17,621 bases of DNA, from assembly GCA_036939975.1 (NCBI GenBank), contig JALLPB010000337.1, positions 1-17,621 of the forward strand, read 5' to 3'. A program made the position numbers and the translations under genes. Positions 1-8,896 of this stretch are shown piece after piece (positions within the stretch are counted from its first letter, which is position 1; every line of letters begins with the position of its first letter). Source of the DNA: Cyclostephanos tholiformis. Lineage: Eukaryota; Bacillariophyta; Thalassiosirophyceae; Thalassiosirales; Thalassiosiraceae. The notes under the pieces were generated by a model, which was given only the letters and a program-made list of their open reading frames with translations, was not told the origin of the DNA and made no database searches.

Positions 1-7
1 TAGTCAG

Positions 8-450
8 GGATGATGGGTGCTGATTCTGATTTCTCATCATCATCCTCCCCCAAAGAAGACACTCACCATTTGCTACTGGCAAGGGGGATTGTTTCATCGT
101 CAGCAGGAGACGTTGACGCAAAGGAGGATTCGTTGATTATGGGGATATTGGCTATGGACGAGGCTCTCGTTGACATGGTAATCGAAGAGATGCCGTTTCT
201 AGCTCGGGGAGAAATATCAGTCGCCTCGTGTGGGCGTGGGGGGGTTTCAAAACGCACCCCGACAGCAGCCTTTCTTGGGCGATCAGTGGCGGCGTGGGAC
301 CTCACCCCCAATGCGTTGGGTATTCGCACGTTGTTTGCACCAGGGGGGGTGGCAGGGGCAGCGGTGGCAGCGGCAATATTGCTGATGGATTCGGGCATCG
401 GTGAATTCAAGAATGTAATTGATGAACCTTGTAGCGTAGAAGCTAAGTAG
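8..450 (+). CDS. C-terminal part of an unrecognised protein (probable last exon)
   Basis: An open frame runs from position 8 to a TAG at 448-450. An in-frame TAG at 1-3 lies directly upstream, but the bases at 4-7 end in CAG, a good splice acceptor, so this may be a terminal exon; otherwise the first Met is at 10. The roughly 146 residues begin Ser- and acid-rich, then give a stretch ending near LARGEISVASCGRGG, and then a Gly/Ala-rich hydrophobic segment (APGGVAGAAVAAAILLMD) that could be one membrane helix. I recognise no family. The plus frame is preferred over the overlapping minus frame because its composition is more protein-like, but the call remains weak without the upstream exons. 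Confidence 0.35.
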
Positions 451-496
451 GAATAGTACACAATTTGCTATTTTGGTTGACGATATTTGTGGACAA

Positions 497-513
497 ACAC
501 ACACACACACACA
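497..513. repeat. (AC)8 microsatellite
   Basis: Eight AC units in a row can be read directly. No coding role is apparent. Confidence 0.85.
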
Positions 514-599
514 ATCTTTTTTGCTGAAAAAAACACCATATGCCTGTGCATTTTCAACGCTGATGACACTGTCGCAGACCCCCAGACCCATACACCATT

Positions 600-624
600 G
601 GAAAGCTGTGACTGTCAGCTTTCC
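600..624. repeat. Perfect 9-bp hairpin
   Basis: The arms GGAAAGCTG (600-608) and CAGCTTTCC (616-624) are exact reverse complements around a 7-base loop. It lies about 150 bp downstream of the first gene's stop and beside the truncated end of the retroelement. It could be a 3' RNA structure or a transposon remnant; nothing in the sequence decides between them. Confidence 0.6.
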
Positions 625-734
625 GCAGATGTAATAATATGGGGGGGGGGGTTGCTGCTGACTTTCTTGAGTAAAACGTTTCTAGGTGTTGTACCAAATA
701 GCGTTTGTGGACAGAAAACTGACCATAACCCGAT

Positions 735-1739
735 AAAGAGATATAACTGGATGATTTGGTCAAGTTTGGTGGCGAGGTTCTTGGCAGTGCGTGTGGAAAG
801 GAACTCGGCTGTTATAAGATTAAGGCCTCTGGCCGAGCTAACTAGGAATGGTACCCTATTAACGAACATGATGTCTGCAGCCAACACAAGAATCAACAGA
901 TTTGGGAGGTCAACAAACCGTTCTTCCCCTCACCCCTGCGAGGTCAGGGCCAAAGATGGTGTGAGCCATCATTACAGCGGTGGCCGGCACAGGGCAGTTT
1001 GTAATCAGGTTGGCACGTACCATTCCCAGGAAGTCACAGTCAGTGGGGTGCCCCATCATGGCTTGAGCCTCACGTGCGGCGTGTGCCTCTTCTACGTCCC
1101 AGCGAGTGAAGACCTCCATGTTGCCCCGGATTGTCTGAACAAGGTCTAGAGCAACCTCGCCGTCAACCCCGTCAAGTTCAATGCATGGCATACCCTTGGA
1201 ATTCTTATGGATGGGGACGTTTCCTTGGTGGAATTCTTATGAATGGGGACGTTTCCTTGGTCAGTGTGGATGATGAACCTCCCTGGGGTCATCCCCAGGC
1301 GGAGTTGTAGGTCACCCACCAGATCTCAGCTAGTTCCTCAAGAGGGATGATGTTCGCAATCCCTCCTCCATTAAGCCACACCTCGCTGAGCTAACCGATG
1401 GACATTTTTTTGTTATGGTGGTTGATCCACAGTTGCTGTGACCAACAAGACCCCGGTGTGCCTCTCGGACATTTCCTAGTTGGTCATGGTAGGGCGTGCT
1501 GGCGCAGCTGGCACACGTATCGATGTACAGGTGGTTGGGCACCAGTAGGCCCCGTACTCGCTGCGCCGGTCCCATGGATGCACGTTGGGCAAACCCCCAC
1601 TCCTGTGCGTTACACTCCTGTGCCTTGCACTCCTGCCCATTGCCATCCCGTAAGTGTCCAGCCTCATTGGCACTGAGCAGGGCATGTGCATTGTCACAAT
1701 TGTCAACGTGGAGGTTGTCCTCCCTTCAACCATCAACTC
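735..1739 (-). pseudogene. pol remnant: protease, GAG-pre-integrase, start of integrase
   Basis: After the zinc knuckle a protease-like segment reads NHLYIDTCASCASTPYHD (about 1490-1545). Next come IIHTDQGNVPIHKNS (about 1235-1280) and the GAG-pre-integrase segment with EEAHAAREAQAMMGHPTD and IFGPDLAGVRGRTV (910-1191). A frame change and a missing stretch of perhaps 25 residues precede the integrase core start, ADIMFVNRVPFLVSSARGLN (about 800-875). Similarity ends near 735. A 32-bp tandem duplication at 1198-1261 adds another break. Where copia-type proteases carry D-S/T-G, this copy reads DTC. Confidence 0.75.
1198..1261. repeat. 32-bp tandem duplication inside the pol relic
   Basis: The unit at 1198-1229 is repeated directly at 1230-1261 with one mismatch (GGATGG versus GAATGG). 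Because 32 is not a multiple of three it shifts the pol frame, so it must postdate loss of function or have caused it. Confidence 0.9.
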
Positions 1740-2420
1740 TGGGCACCGGTTCTTCACATGACCTGGGTTGCCACAGTGCCAGCAGTTCTTCTCTTCATTG
1801 CCTTGTGTGTCCCTTTCCTTTGGCTTGCAGCGACTTGAGCCTTGGATGAATGCCACGCCATCCCCGTCAATGTTGTTCCCTTGTACTCATTGATCATCCT
1901 TGTTGCGTCAACGACCGGCTTGGGGTAGTTGTCGGTCCTCTTCATCATGTCATTTGCCAGGTCATTCTTCAGCTGACCATACCTGATCTGGCATGCACCA
2001 CGGAGTAGCATGCAGGCCAGGTACTGTTCACGGCAGGTCTCGTAGGCTGCCGCCAGATTGGTCTTGTCGGGTGACGCGTTTGTTTTCGATCAAGGCCCGG
2101 CTCCCGGCCGTATGCGCCCCCGTAAGTCTCCACCACCCCAACCACTGCCAGGAAGAACTTCACGTATTCAGTGTTCGGCATTGAGTGCGACTGGTAAAAA
2201 GTAGCCACTTGGTGCTTGGCCTGCTCGAGGCCCCATGTGCTTTGTTGTCTCTCGCCAAACGAGCAGCAAATACCCCTTATGATCTTGAGGAGAATAACAA
2301 CATCCTGGTCCCTCTGTGCGGTGGCGTCGTTGGCGGAGGCTTTGATCTTACTGGTGAGCTCCGGGGAACATTGACCGAGTACGAGTGCATATGCCCTCTT
2401 CTTGCTCCCTTCCTCAGGGT
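1740..2420 (-). pseudogene. gag remnant with CCHC zinc knuckle
   Basis: Nucleocapsid-like part of the retroelement polyprotein. The frame is open from about 2420 to about 2100 and includes KHQVATFYQSHSMPNTEYV. A frameshift near 2095 moves coding into the frame containing ETCREQYLACMLLRGACQIR. A second shift near 1885 leads to the zinc knuckle CWHCGNPGHVKNRC (spacing C-x2-C-x4-H-x4-C) at about 1743-1785, which binds nucleic acid in intact relatives. The three pieces join colinearly, so this is one decayed gene rather than three small ORFs. Confidence 0.75.
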
Positions 2421-2487
2421 GCGGAGATTAACGATTAATCGGAGTGCTCGTGTGGAACGTAGTAAACGAAGACTAATTATTAAAAGT

Positions 2488-2623
2488 GGGAGGAGCGAAT
2501 AAACGCTCTCCTCCAAGCTACTTCTAGTGGCTTCCCTAGTAGTCGGAGTGTACGATACACGTCCGCACTCCAGGGGCCGTTGACCGTGCGGAGAGGCGCT
2601 GGGGCTGATTTAGCGCCGCTCTC
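2488..2623. repeat. Cluster of inverted repeats
   Basis: Three hairpins lie within 136 bp. The first pairs GGAGGAGCG (near 2489-2497) with CGCTCTCCTCC (2504-2514). The second pairs GGAGTG (2545-2550) with CACTCC (2566-2571). The third pairs GAGAGGCGCT (2591-2600) with AGCGCCGCTCTC (2612-2623), with a 2-base bulge. No ORF explains the interval. It may be a MITE-like remnant at the broken end of the retroelement or part of a structured RNA. Confidence 0.5.
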
Positions 2624-2750
2624 TGGCTCAGCACTTCCGCCAACAGCAGTATTGTCACATCGACAAGTACTATCTTTTCAGGTCGTCCAAATCAGCACTC
2701 CACCACGGCACTTCGTCGAAAGAAAAATCAAAAAAGTAATGACACCGTCC

Positions 2751-3011
2751 CTAGCTCATTTTCGGCTTCTTTACCACTCTATGATCTCGATCAGCCCCAG
2801 CCCCGAGCCTATTGGCGACCTTTCTCCATGGTCGATCGACAGCCAAATTTCGTCCCTTGTGGCGTGCAACGCGAGTTTCTCGACTGGGAATTTTACGACC
2901 CGCAAACTGTGATCGAGAATGTTTCCCATCGCTCCCCAGACGGGCAATAGCACCCAGCGGAGCAGCAGCGAGGAGACTCAAAATAATCGCGAGGATTGTT
3001 CGATGCATCAT
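2751..3011 (-). CDS. Possible small secreted basic protein
   Basis: A frame of 86 codons starts at the Met-Met pair at 3011. Its first 23 residues (MMHRTILAIILSLLAAAPLGAIA) form a textbook signal peptide: a basic n-region, an Ile/Leu/Ala core and an AIA cleavage site. The mature part of about 63 residues is rich in Arg, Lys and His, has no Cys, and contains basic clusters such as RHKGR and KKPK. The frame is open further upstream to 3188, but that extension is low in quality. No family is recognised. It is transcribed away from the Cys-rich gene at 3482. A competing minus frame (2771-2953) also looks protein-like, so the call is tentative. Confidence 0.35.
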   Translation of the reverse strand: MMHRTILAIILSLLAAAPLGAIARLGSDGKHSRSQFAGRKIPSRETRVARHKGRNLAVDRPWRKVANRLGAGADRDHRVVKKPKMS

Positions 3012-3063
3012 TTCCGAATCCCTCGAGTTTGGACAAATAATAACAATAGGTGGTTGTGTTGAT

Positions 3064-3100
3064 TTGTGTATTGTGTATATTGTATTGTGTATTGTGTTTA
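3064..3100. repeat. TATTGTGT-type imperfect repeat
   Basis: Several TGTATTGTGT-like units follow each other. This is simple-sequence DNA between the two divergent small genes, and no coding is supported here. Confidence 0.6.
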
Positions 3101-3366
3101 TTTTAAGAGAGTGTGAAAATTGCTTGAATAATTTTTTTGGCCTGGGGACGGTTATTTCTCTGACTGGGCGATACACACGCTTTTTCAATGTGGATTAGAT
3201 TTTCTTGTGAAGAGAAATGCGTCACACGATCTACAAGAGAACGTTCCAAATATTGAGTTCCTCCCTTTCTCGACTCATGTAGAGGGAAAAAGACTTAAAG
3301 TACTATTCCTATGTATTCATGAGTTTTAGAGCAAACTTCCAACCATCGCTTTTTGTCCCACACTCC

Positions 3367-3405
3367 AATAATATCTATTATTATATTTATACCATAGATA
3401 TTATT
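3367..3405 (+). promoter_or_regulatory. Promoter region with perfect 12-bp inverted repeat and TATA-like core
   Basis: The arms AATAATATCTAT (3367-3378) and ATAGATATTATT (3394-3405) are exact reverse complements. They enclose a 15-base AT-rich spacer containing TATATTTATA. The element ends 76 bp before the ATG at 3482, a fitting distance for a core promoter. It could be a dimeric factor site around a TATA box. Confidence 0.5.
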
Positions 3406-3481
3406 TTGCACCCCCCATCCCTTTCATCCACAACACCACATCGTACGATACACCAACCACTGAAAGCAACCTCGCCGCAAG

Positions 3482-3898
3482 ATGCTTAAATCATTTGTTT
3501 CCCTTCTCTCGGTCTTCGCCGTGTCGTCAGTGCAATACGCTTATGCTACAGGACATGGCCATGTTGAAAAGATGGTCATACAACCCACATCGATCCAAGA
3601 TAGAGATATAGGCCGAAAGAAAAAATTGAGAAACGGAGGCAGCATGAAAAGGAATCTTATATTTTCCATGTCCATGTCGTTCCCTCTCGAAGGAGTTGAA
3701 GTTCCGGCGTTTGCCCCCGAAGCGACATACAACTCCAACAGCGAAGCAGAAAACTACGTCCTACTTCTAGATGCTGCCGCACCGACCGGTTGTACGAGTG
3801 ACGACGAGTGCCCAGTGGGATCGTCATGCAAATGCTGGTTGAGCTGTAGATTTTGCATTGCACAATTCTCCCCATGTGGTGTTTGTGAAGAATTATAA
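3482..3898 (+). CDS. Secreted protein with eight-cysteine C-terminal module
   Basis: The product has 138 residues. Residues 1-22 are a signal peptide ending in AYA, so it should enter the secretory pathway. The middle (23-100) is low in complexity and carries basic clusters (GRKKKLR near 44-50, MKR at 55-57) that could be processing sites. All eight cysteines fall in the last 35 residues, at 104, 110, 116, 118, 122, 125, 132 and 135, spaced C-x5-C-x5-C-x-C-x3-C-x2-C-x6-C-x2-C. This is a compact disulphide-rich module of unknown family. The start follows an A-rich leader, and a TATA-like palindrome lies upstream. The whole resembles a prepropeptide: signal, pro-region, small Cys-rich end. Function unknown. 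Confidence 0.75.
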   Translation: MLKSFVSLLSVFAVSSVQYAYATGHGHVEKMVIQPTSIQDRDIGRKKKLRNGGSMKRNLIFSMSMSFPLEGVEVPAFAPEATYNSNSEAENYVLLLDAAAPTGCTSDDECPVGSSCKCWLSCRFCIAQFSPCGVCEEL

Positions 3899-4286
3899 AG
3901 CACTTGGTCAACTGTGGTCCTTGTTAGTTTAGGAAGTACAGTGTACATCGCCGGCGATGGCGCACGTTTTATCTTTGGACCCATCTATGTCATCGCAGAG
4001 CTCTTCTACGGAGTTTATACAACGATGGTTCGTTCGATGGCGGTGCTAATGAAGAGAAAACCTTGGTATAATTACTTGACATGTAATGGGATGTCTCGTA
4101 CCCAGGCCGAACTACATTATCACTGCTTCCAGATGCAATGTTTGATCAAGATTATATTCACCAGTTGAGACTGTATCGGCTCTTGGTGATGCATTGATCT
4201 GGTGCCGTCAAAAAGAAGCGAATGACATAGGTAATAACGAAGCCTTGATTATATAATTAATGAAATCGCTGACCATGGTGAATCTA
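3899..4286. other. 3' intergenic region between converging genes
   Basis: The Cys-rich gene and the large membrane-protein gene end towards each other here. A 36-bp piece (4032-4067) recurs at 16001-16037, and the minor open frames around it look like decayed element sequence. No gene is supported. Confidence 0.5.
4032..4067 (+). repeat. Dispersed repeat, copy 1
   Basis: The first 20 bases, GTTCGATGGCGGTGCTAATG, are identical to the reverse complement of the copy at 16001-16037. The remainder differs by one substitution and one indel. Both copies can be read as FDGGANEE in one frame and as SMAVLM in another. Probably part of a dispersed mobile element. Confidence 0.75.
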
Positions 4287-7200
4287 CTATGGAAGAGAGC
4301 AACACAGCACATATTTCTTCATTTCCTTATTTGAGCCATCCAATCCCCATGATGGCTCTTTCCCTGTTAATTGTACATGACTCAGGCACGTCGTTGAAAT
4401 GTTACTTCCTCTCTTCCCAATCAGCACCCAATGATTCGACTGCCCGTAAACTGGCGCCCATTGCTCTCCTGCCTCATTGAAATCGGCATTGTGGCCTGCA
4501 ATGACAGGCATAGCAGGCCCTTGCGGGCAATATGCATGATAAGGGCATAATTCCATACTCTTTCCGTCATAACCGGTAAACTGTTCACAAAAATTAATGG
4601 CATCGTCATGAGATCCACCATCCCAGCCCCCGTGTTCTGCAGCAAACCACGCAGGATGGAATGTAGTCATTATCGAAGCTTCCAAGGTATGCTTGCCAGT
4701 ATCATACATTGCACTGCCTCCATAACTGACAGCCAAGCTTCCAGTGTTTCCTCCACCTCCATTGACAGCATCCGTGCTAGTTTCATCCTTACAACAAAGA
4801 ATATGCTCCTTTAATTCTGGCCTCGAGCCGTCAAGACCCCAACTCGGATTATGACCGAACATTTGCATATGCGTCACGCACGTCATTGGGTCATCCTGGT
4901 CGAGCTTGCCCACCATGACCCAGCTATTAAAACTGTCGATGATCGGGGCCCATTGCGATCCTTCAAAGGCATCTATATGTAGATATAAAGGCTTGATATC
5001 AATAACGCCGTTGGGGCAGTAGGCACTCAATGGGCACAAATGAAGGGTCCCATCAGTGATGGATTCACAGTATACCTTGGCTTCATCATAAGTTGTACCT
5101 TGCCATCCAAAATCACTGTCGAACCACATGGGATAGAGTTTGTCGTGTATTTGAGCTTCGAACGCGGTCATGGAGATAGTCGCTGGCTCCTCGTCGGCCA
5201 TTCCTGCATCGGATGTTGAGACTATTCCGACAGAAGTAGTCTCGGTAGAACTGGAGCCATCGCTGGTATTGCCGTCTTCATTGGTAACAGCATCTCCTCC
5301 ACCTCCATTAACAGCATCGGTGCTAGAATCATCCTGACAACATAGGATATGCTCCTTTAATTCCGGCCTCGAGCCGTCCAGACCCCAACCTGGAGAATGA
5401 TTGAACATTTGCATATACGTCAAGCATGTCATTGGATCGTTGTCATCGGCCTTGCCCACCATGACCCAGCTATTAAAACTGTCGATGATCGGGGACCATT
5501 GCACTCCTTGAAAGGCATCCATTTGTAAATACAGCGGCTTAGTATTGGTGGGTCCATCAGGACAAAAAGCAGACAGCGGACACAAGTGAAGGGTCCCACC
5601 ACCAGCACTTTCATATGATTCGCAGAATGCCTTAGCGTCGTCGTAGGTAGTTCCCGCCCATCCTGCATCAATACTGAGCCACACGGGATGATAAGAATCT
5701 AAGACTTCCAACTCCATATCAGTCATAGTTGATTCGTTTTCGTCGATGCTGGCAGAGTTATCAGGTTCGGATGTGATAGATAGTGTAAGATTTAGGCCAT
5801 CTATGTAGGGCGCGCTCTGACAACACATTATGTGTCGAGTAATCTCCTCATTGTTGTCACCCGTCATCCCCCAGCTTGGTTTTTCTTTTTCTGGAACAAT
5901 TAAAATCATTCGAACATTCCATTGTGATGTCAGAATGTGGCATTCGTTTCGAAGCAGACACGGGTAACAGTTTAATGGAACAAATGTGATGGATAGCGCA
6001 GTGCGAGCTTACCTGTCTCTGAATACAGGTTGCACACGCCATTCACTCCCACTTGCACCCTGAAGGGGGTTATGTTTTTATCCAACACGTTGAATCAAAA
6101 CGGCAAGAAGAAATGTTAGATGCGACTTTCGAAGGTAATTTATCCATGAAAATTATGGACACTTACCAATCGTTCGCATCGTCAATTACAGCCGACCACG
6201 ACTCTCCTTCCTCGTAAATTCTTCCATCGAGTAGCTTCCCGCGCCCTCCGGGACAATACTGGAAGAGGGCATGATGATTCAATTACGAGCGGGCATTTGA
6301 AAGGAAGCAAGCGTTCAAAAATATTTCGAAGAAAAATCATGTCATTTCGAATTGTTTCACTAGTGCTCACCGCATCGTAGGGGCATGGTATGTAGCCTTT
6401 CCACACGTTAGCGCAAAAAGTTAGTGATTCTTGATACGTCGATCCCGTCCATCCTGTGTCACGGTCGAACCACATAGGATTGTACTTTTGGGAAACGTTC
6501 ATGAACAACTCCTCCAAATCAATCGTCGATTCCGATGGCCGATCTGATCCTTCTCCCTCGTCAGTTCCCGCAGGAGGAATATCAGGCCTGACCACGTATG
6601 TGCCATCTTGCTTCTGATTGTTGTCCAAGGTGTTGGTACTCCCCGGAAGCGGATGCGCCGAACAGCACATGATATGCCGCGTGATCTCCTCGTTATTAAT
6701 CCCATCCTCGCCCCACGCCGGACGGCCGTTATGTTTCAGCGAATACAACGCGCACACCTCCCCGGTCCCGACCTGGACCCATTCGTTGTACAAGTTAACG
6801 ATGGGTGCCCAGCTCTCGCCGTCCTCATCCATGACAGCCCCCGAAAGTAAAGTTTTCTCGTCGGGGCAGTAAACCTCGTACGGACAAGGAACGTAATCGT
6901 GTAACGACTTGCAGAACGTCATCGCATCGTCGTAGGTACGACCCGTCCATCCCGTGCTACGGTCGTACCATATCGGCCTGTAAGCTGCCGATACCTTCTC
7001 AAACAATGTCGTCTTATTCCTCCCATGCGCCCCGTTGTTGATCACGATATCAAGCTGCTGCCCGTGTTCGCGCTCCCACTTCTCCTTAAGCTCGTTGTTC
7101 CGATTCACCTCCTCCCTCCAATCCGGCAAGGGCGGCGCCCTGCTCCGCCTCGCCTCCTCGAAGCCGTTTGACACCGCCGACAACACGGCCACGCACACGA

Positions 7201-8896
7201 ACGCGAGCAATAGCAGTCCACCGCAGTACACCATCGACCTCCTGACCTTCTCGTTTCGTAACATCGGATACCGGTATCGAGTGATGCGCCGTGTCAGGTC
7301 GGGATGGTGGTGACGATAAAAGTGGCGTATCCCAGGGTGTGTCATTGGCGTGACGCCCAGCTCATCGCAAGATTCGTGGAACTCGCGGAGGTCATCGAAG
7401 TCGTCGTCGCGCTCGAGGATGTGCATCCCGTATACTAGGTCGCCGGAGTCGCCATATCCTCCGCCGCGGACACCGTTGTCGTATTCTGTGATGCCGTACT
7501 CCAAATCGAGACGTCCCTCGTCGTCCTCGACAGCCAAAAAAGCGCCGACCCCTCCTCCCCCTCCCCCTCCCCCTCCTTTTCCTGTCCCTCCTCTTCCTCC
7601 TACCTCGTCCACCATCGTCGAGTGATGACCATCGTCGTCGTCTACACCATCAAACGCAGCAGCCCCTCCCCCCGGCCGCTTGGCCTTCGCTGTAGTCGTC
7701 CTCCCCATCACGGACCGAAGCGCCACATCGGCCCTAAGACGAAAGGCCGCGATCGTGGACGCGGCCGTTGGACCGTTGCGGATGTACTTCATCCTCGACC
7801 GTGACGACGGCGCTCGTCGTTTTCGTCGTCGTCGCGCCGCCGCCGATGCATCGGCGGCGGCGGTCGACGACGACCTTTTGCCGTTGAGACCACCGGACCA
7901 ATCGGTCCCGTTTAAGACGGAGGCATCGTCGTCGTCGTCATCGAACCGGATGACGTTATTGTTCGTAGACATGATCCCCCATGGACCGTCGTACACGTAA
8001 TCGTCGTAATCGTCATCGCTATCGATGATGGATCCGACGAACGACGTTGGATCCGCGCAGAACTTCTCGAGCGTCGCCGACTTGAGACCTTCCTTCCGTC
8101 GCTGTCGTAGGATGATGTCGTCGTCGACGACGTCCCCCTCCTCCTCCTCCTCCTGCCGCCATCTCCTCCCCCGCGCCGGGGGGATCGGGACGTCGGTGTC
8201 GTCGTGATCCTTCAGCAAGAGCGGATTGGCCGGCGGGCCGTTTCCCCCCGATGCGTTCTTCCCATCATCCACCCACCCATCCACCTCGCGGATGTAATCC
8301 CCATACACCGATACAAGGGCCGCGGCACGATCCCCGAGGGATATCCCTCCTCCCCCTCCTTCTACCACGACCCCCACCCCCCCATCCGACGAGGACGCGG
8401 CCCCGACGACGTCGCCGCCGAGCAGGAGGGTGATGGCGTTCGCCGTCCTTGCCGTGTAAGCCGCGGCCGAATTATTATTTCCCGTGATCTCCGTCGTCGG
8501 GCGCATGATGGCCGTGTCGCCGTATCCCATCCCGCGTCCGTCGTCGTCGTCGTCGTCGGCGTCGTTTGTGTCGAAGAATTCGACGCCGTCGTCGTCGTCA
8601 ATGTCCGGGAGCTTGTAATTCACGTAGACGGCGGGGGGTTGGGGTTGTTGTTCGGGGGTGGGGGGGGGGAACATGGCATCGGATACATCGTCGATGGTGG
8701 GGGGAGGGGGCGAGTGGAAGGGGGGGGGGGGTGGAGTAGGTTCGGACGACGACGGGGGAGGCGATGATGATGAGGTCGACGATTGTTGTTCTTGGCGAAT
8801 TTTGTTCGCCGCCTCGAGGACATCCACGATGGACGGAGGTGGTGGGGGGGGGAGGTCGGAAGCCACGACCGCCGTCGGCTTCATTTCTGTGCCCAT
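4287..8896 (-). CDS. Single-pass membrane protein with five Cys/Trp-rich repeat domains
   Basis: Four exons: 8896-6371, 6258-6167, 6059-6013 and 5890-4287. Joined in frame they encode 1422 residues. Residues 1-550 are presumably cytosolic: proline runs, polyglycine, polyaspartate and Arg-rich patches. A membrane helix spans about 555-576 (CGGLLLLAFVCVAVLSAV). Five related domains of 110-125 residues follow, near 636-745, 802-912, 952-1073, 1137-1255 and 1296-1419. Each has W(Y/F)D..GW.G.TYD, an FC/YC, a CP...YCP, a W(A/S)P, an NxWV..G, a PxWG..G and a final CC. I know such domains from uncharacterised diatom proteins (I believe listed as DUF7495). The absence of an N-terminal signal suggests type II topology with the repeats outside. 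Function unknown. Confidence 0.8.
4752..5690 (-). repeat. Tandem duplication of domains 3 and 4 (period about 546 bp)
   Basis: A 44-base stretch starting at 4905 is identical to the one starting at 5451. The linker region encoding STDAVNGGGG and the motif SRPELKEHILCC are also nearly identical between the two copies. Domains 3 and 4 are far closer to each other at DNA level than to domains 1, 2 or 5, so this is a recent duplication or a gene-converted pair. Confidence 0.8.
5891..6370 (-). other. Three short introns within domain 2 of the repeat protein
   Basis: Intron 1 is 6370-6259 (112 bp, donor GTGAGC, acceptor CAG). Intron 2 is 6166-6060 (107 bp, GTAAGT, CAG). Intron 3 is 6012-5891 (122 bp, GTAAGC, CAG). 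Phases are 0, 2 and 1, and the joined frame stays open. Splicing restores the expected order of conserved residues: CPYDA joined to YCPGG, then NDW joined to VQVG, then YSET joined to EKEKPSWG. That is the main evidence that the 904-residue and 540-residue frames are one gene. Confidence 0.8.

Larger units (their letters stand above)
451..734. other. Intergenic stretch without a supported gene
   Basis: This interval holds an AC dinucleotide run (497-513), a perfect hairpin (600-624) and an 11-base G run (641-651). Frames that cross it are short or low in complexity on both strands. It separates the first gene from the broken end of the retroelement. Confidence 0.5.
735..2420 (-). mobile_element. 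Decayed copia-like LTR retrotransposon fragment
   Basis: Read on the minus strand, this interval gives in order: a gag segment, a CCHC zinc knuckle, a protease-like segment, a GAG-pre-integrase segment, and the first part of an integrase core. That order is the Ty1/copia layout, and the wording of the segments matches diatom copia-like polyproteins as I know them. Several frameshifts and stops interrupt it. Gag lacks its N-terminal half (similarity begins near 2420). The integrase stops after the first catalytic-type Asp region (near 735). Reverse transcriptase, RNase H and LTRs are absent. It is a dead, doubly truncated relic. Confidence 0.8.

Noticed and set aside
63..591. Minus-strand frames opposite the first gene
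   Set aside because: Their composition is poorer than that of the plus frame, and they read through the AC repeat as Cys-Val repeats.
487..1149. Plus-strand frame of 220 residues
   Set aside because: It crosses the AC repeat and a G run and lies antisense to clear pol-like sequence; composition is not protein-like.
5857..6042. Separate gene starting at the ATG at 5909 or 6042 on the minus strand
   Set aside because: Splicing at 6012/5891 completes the conserved end of domain 2 exactly, so the ATG at 5909 lies within an intron and is not a start.
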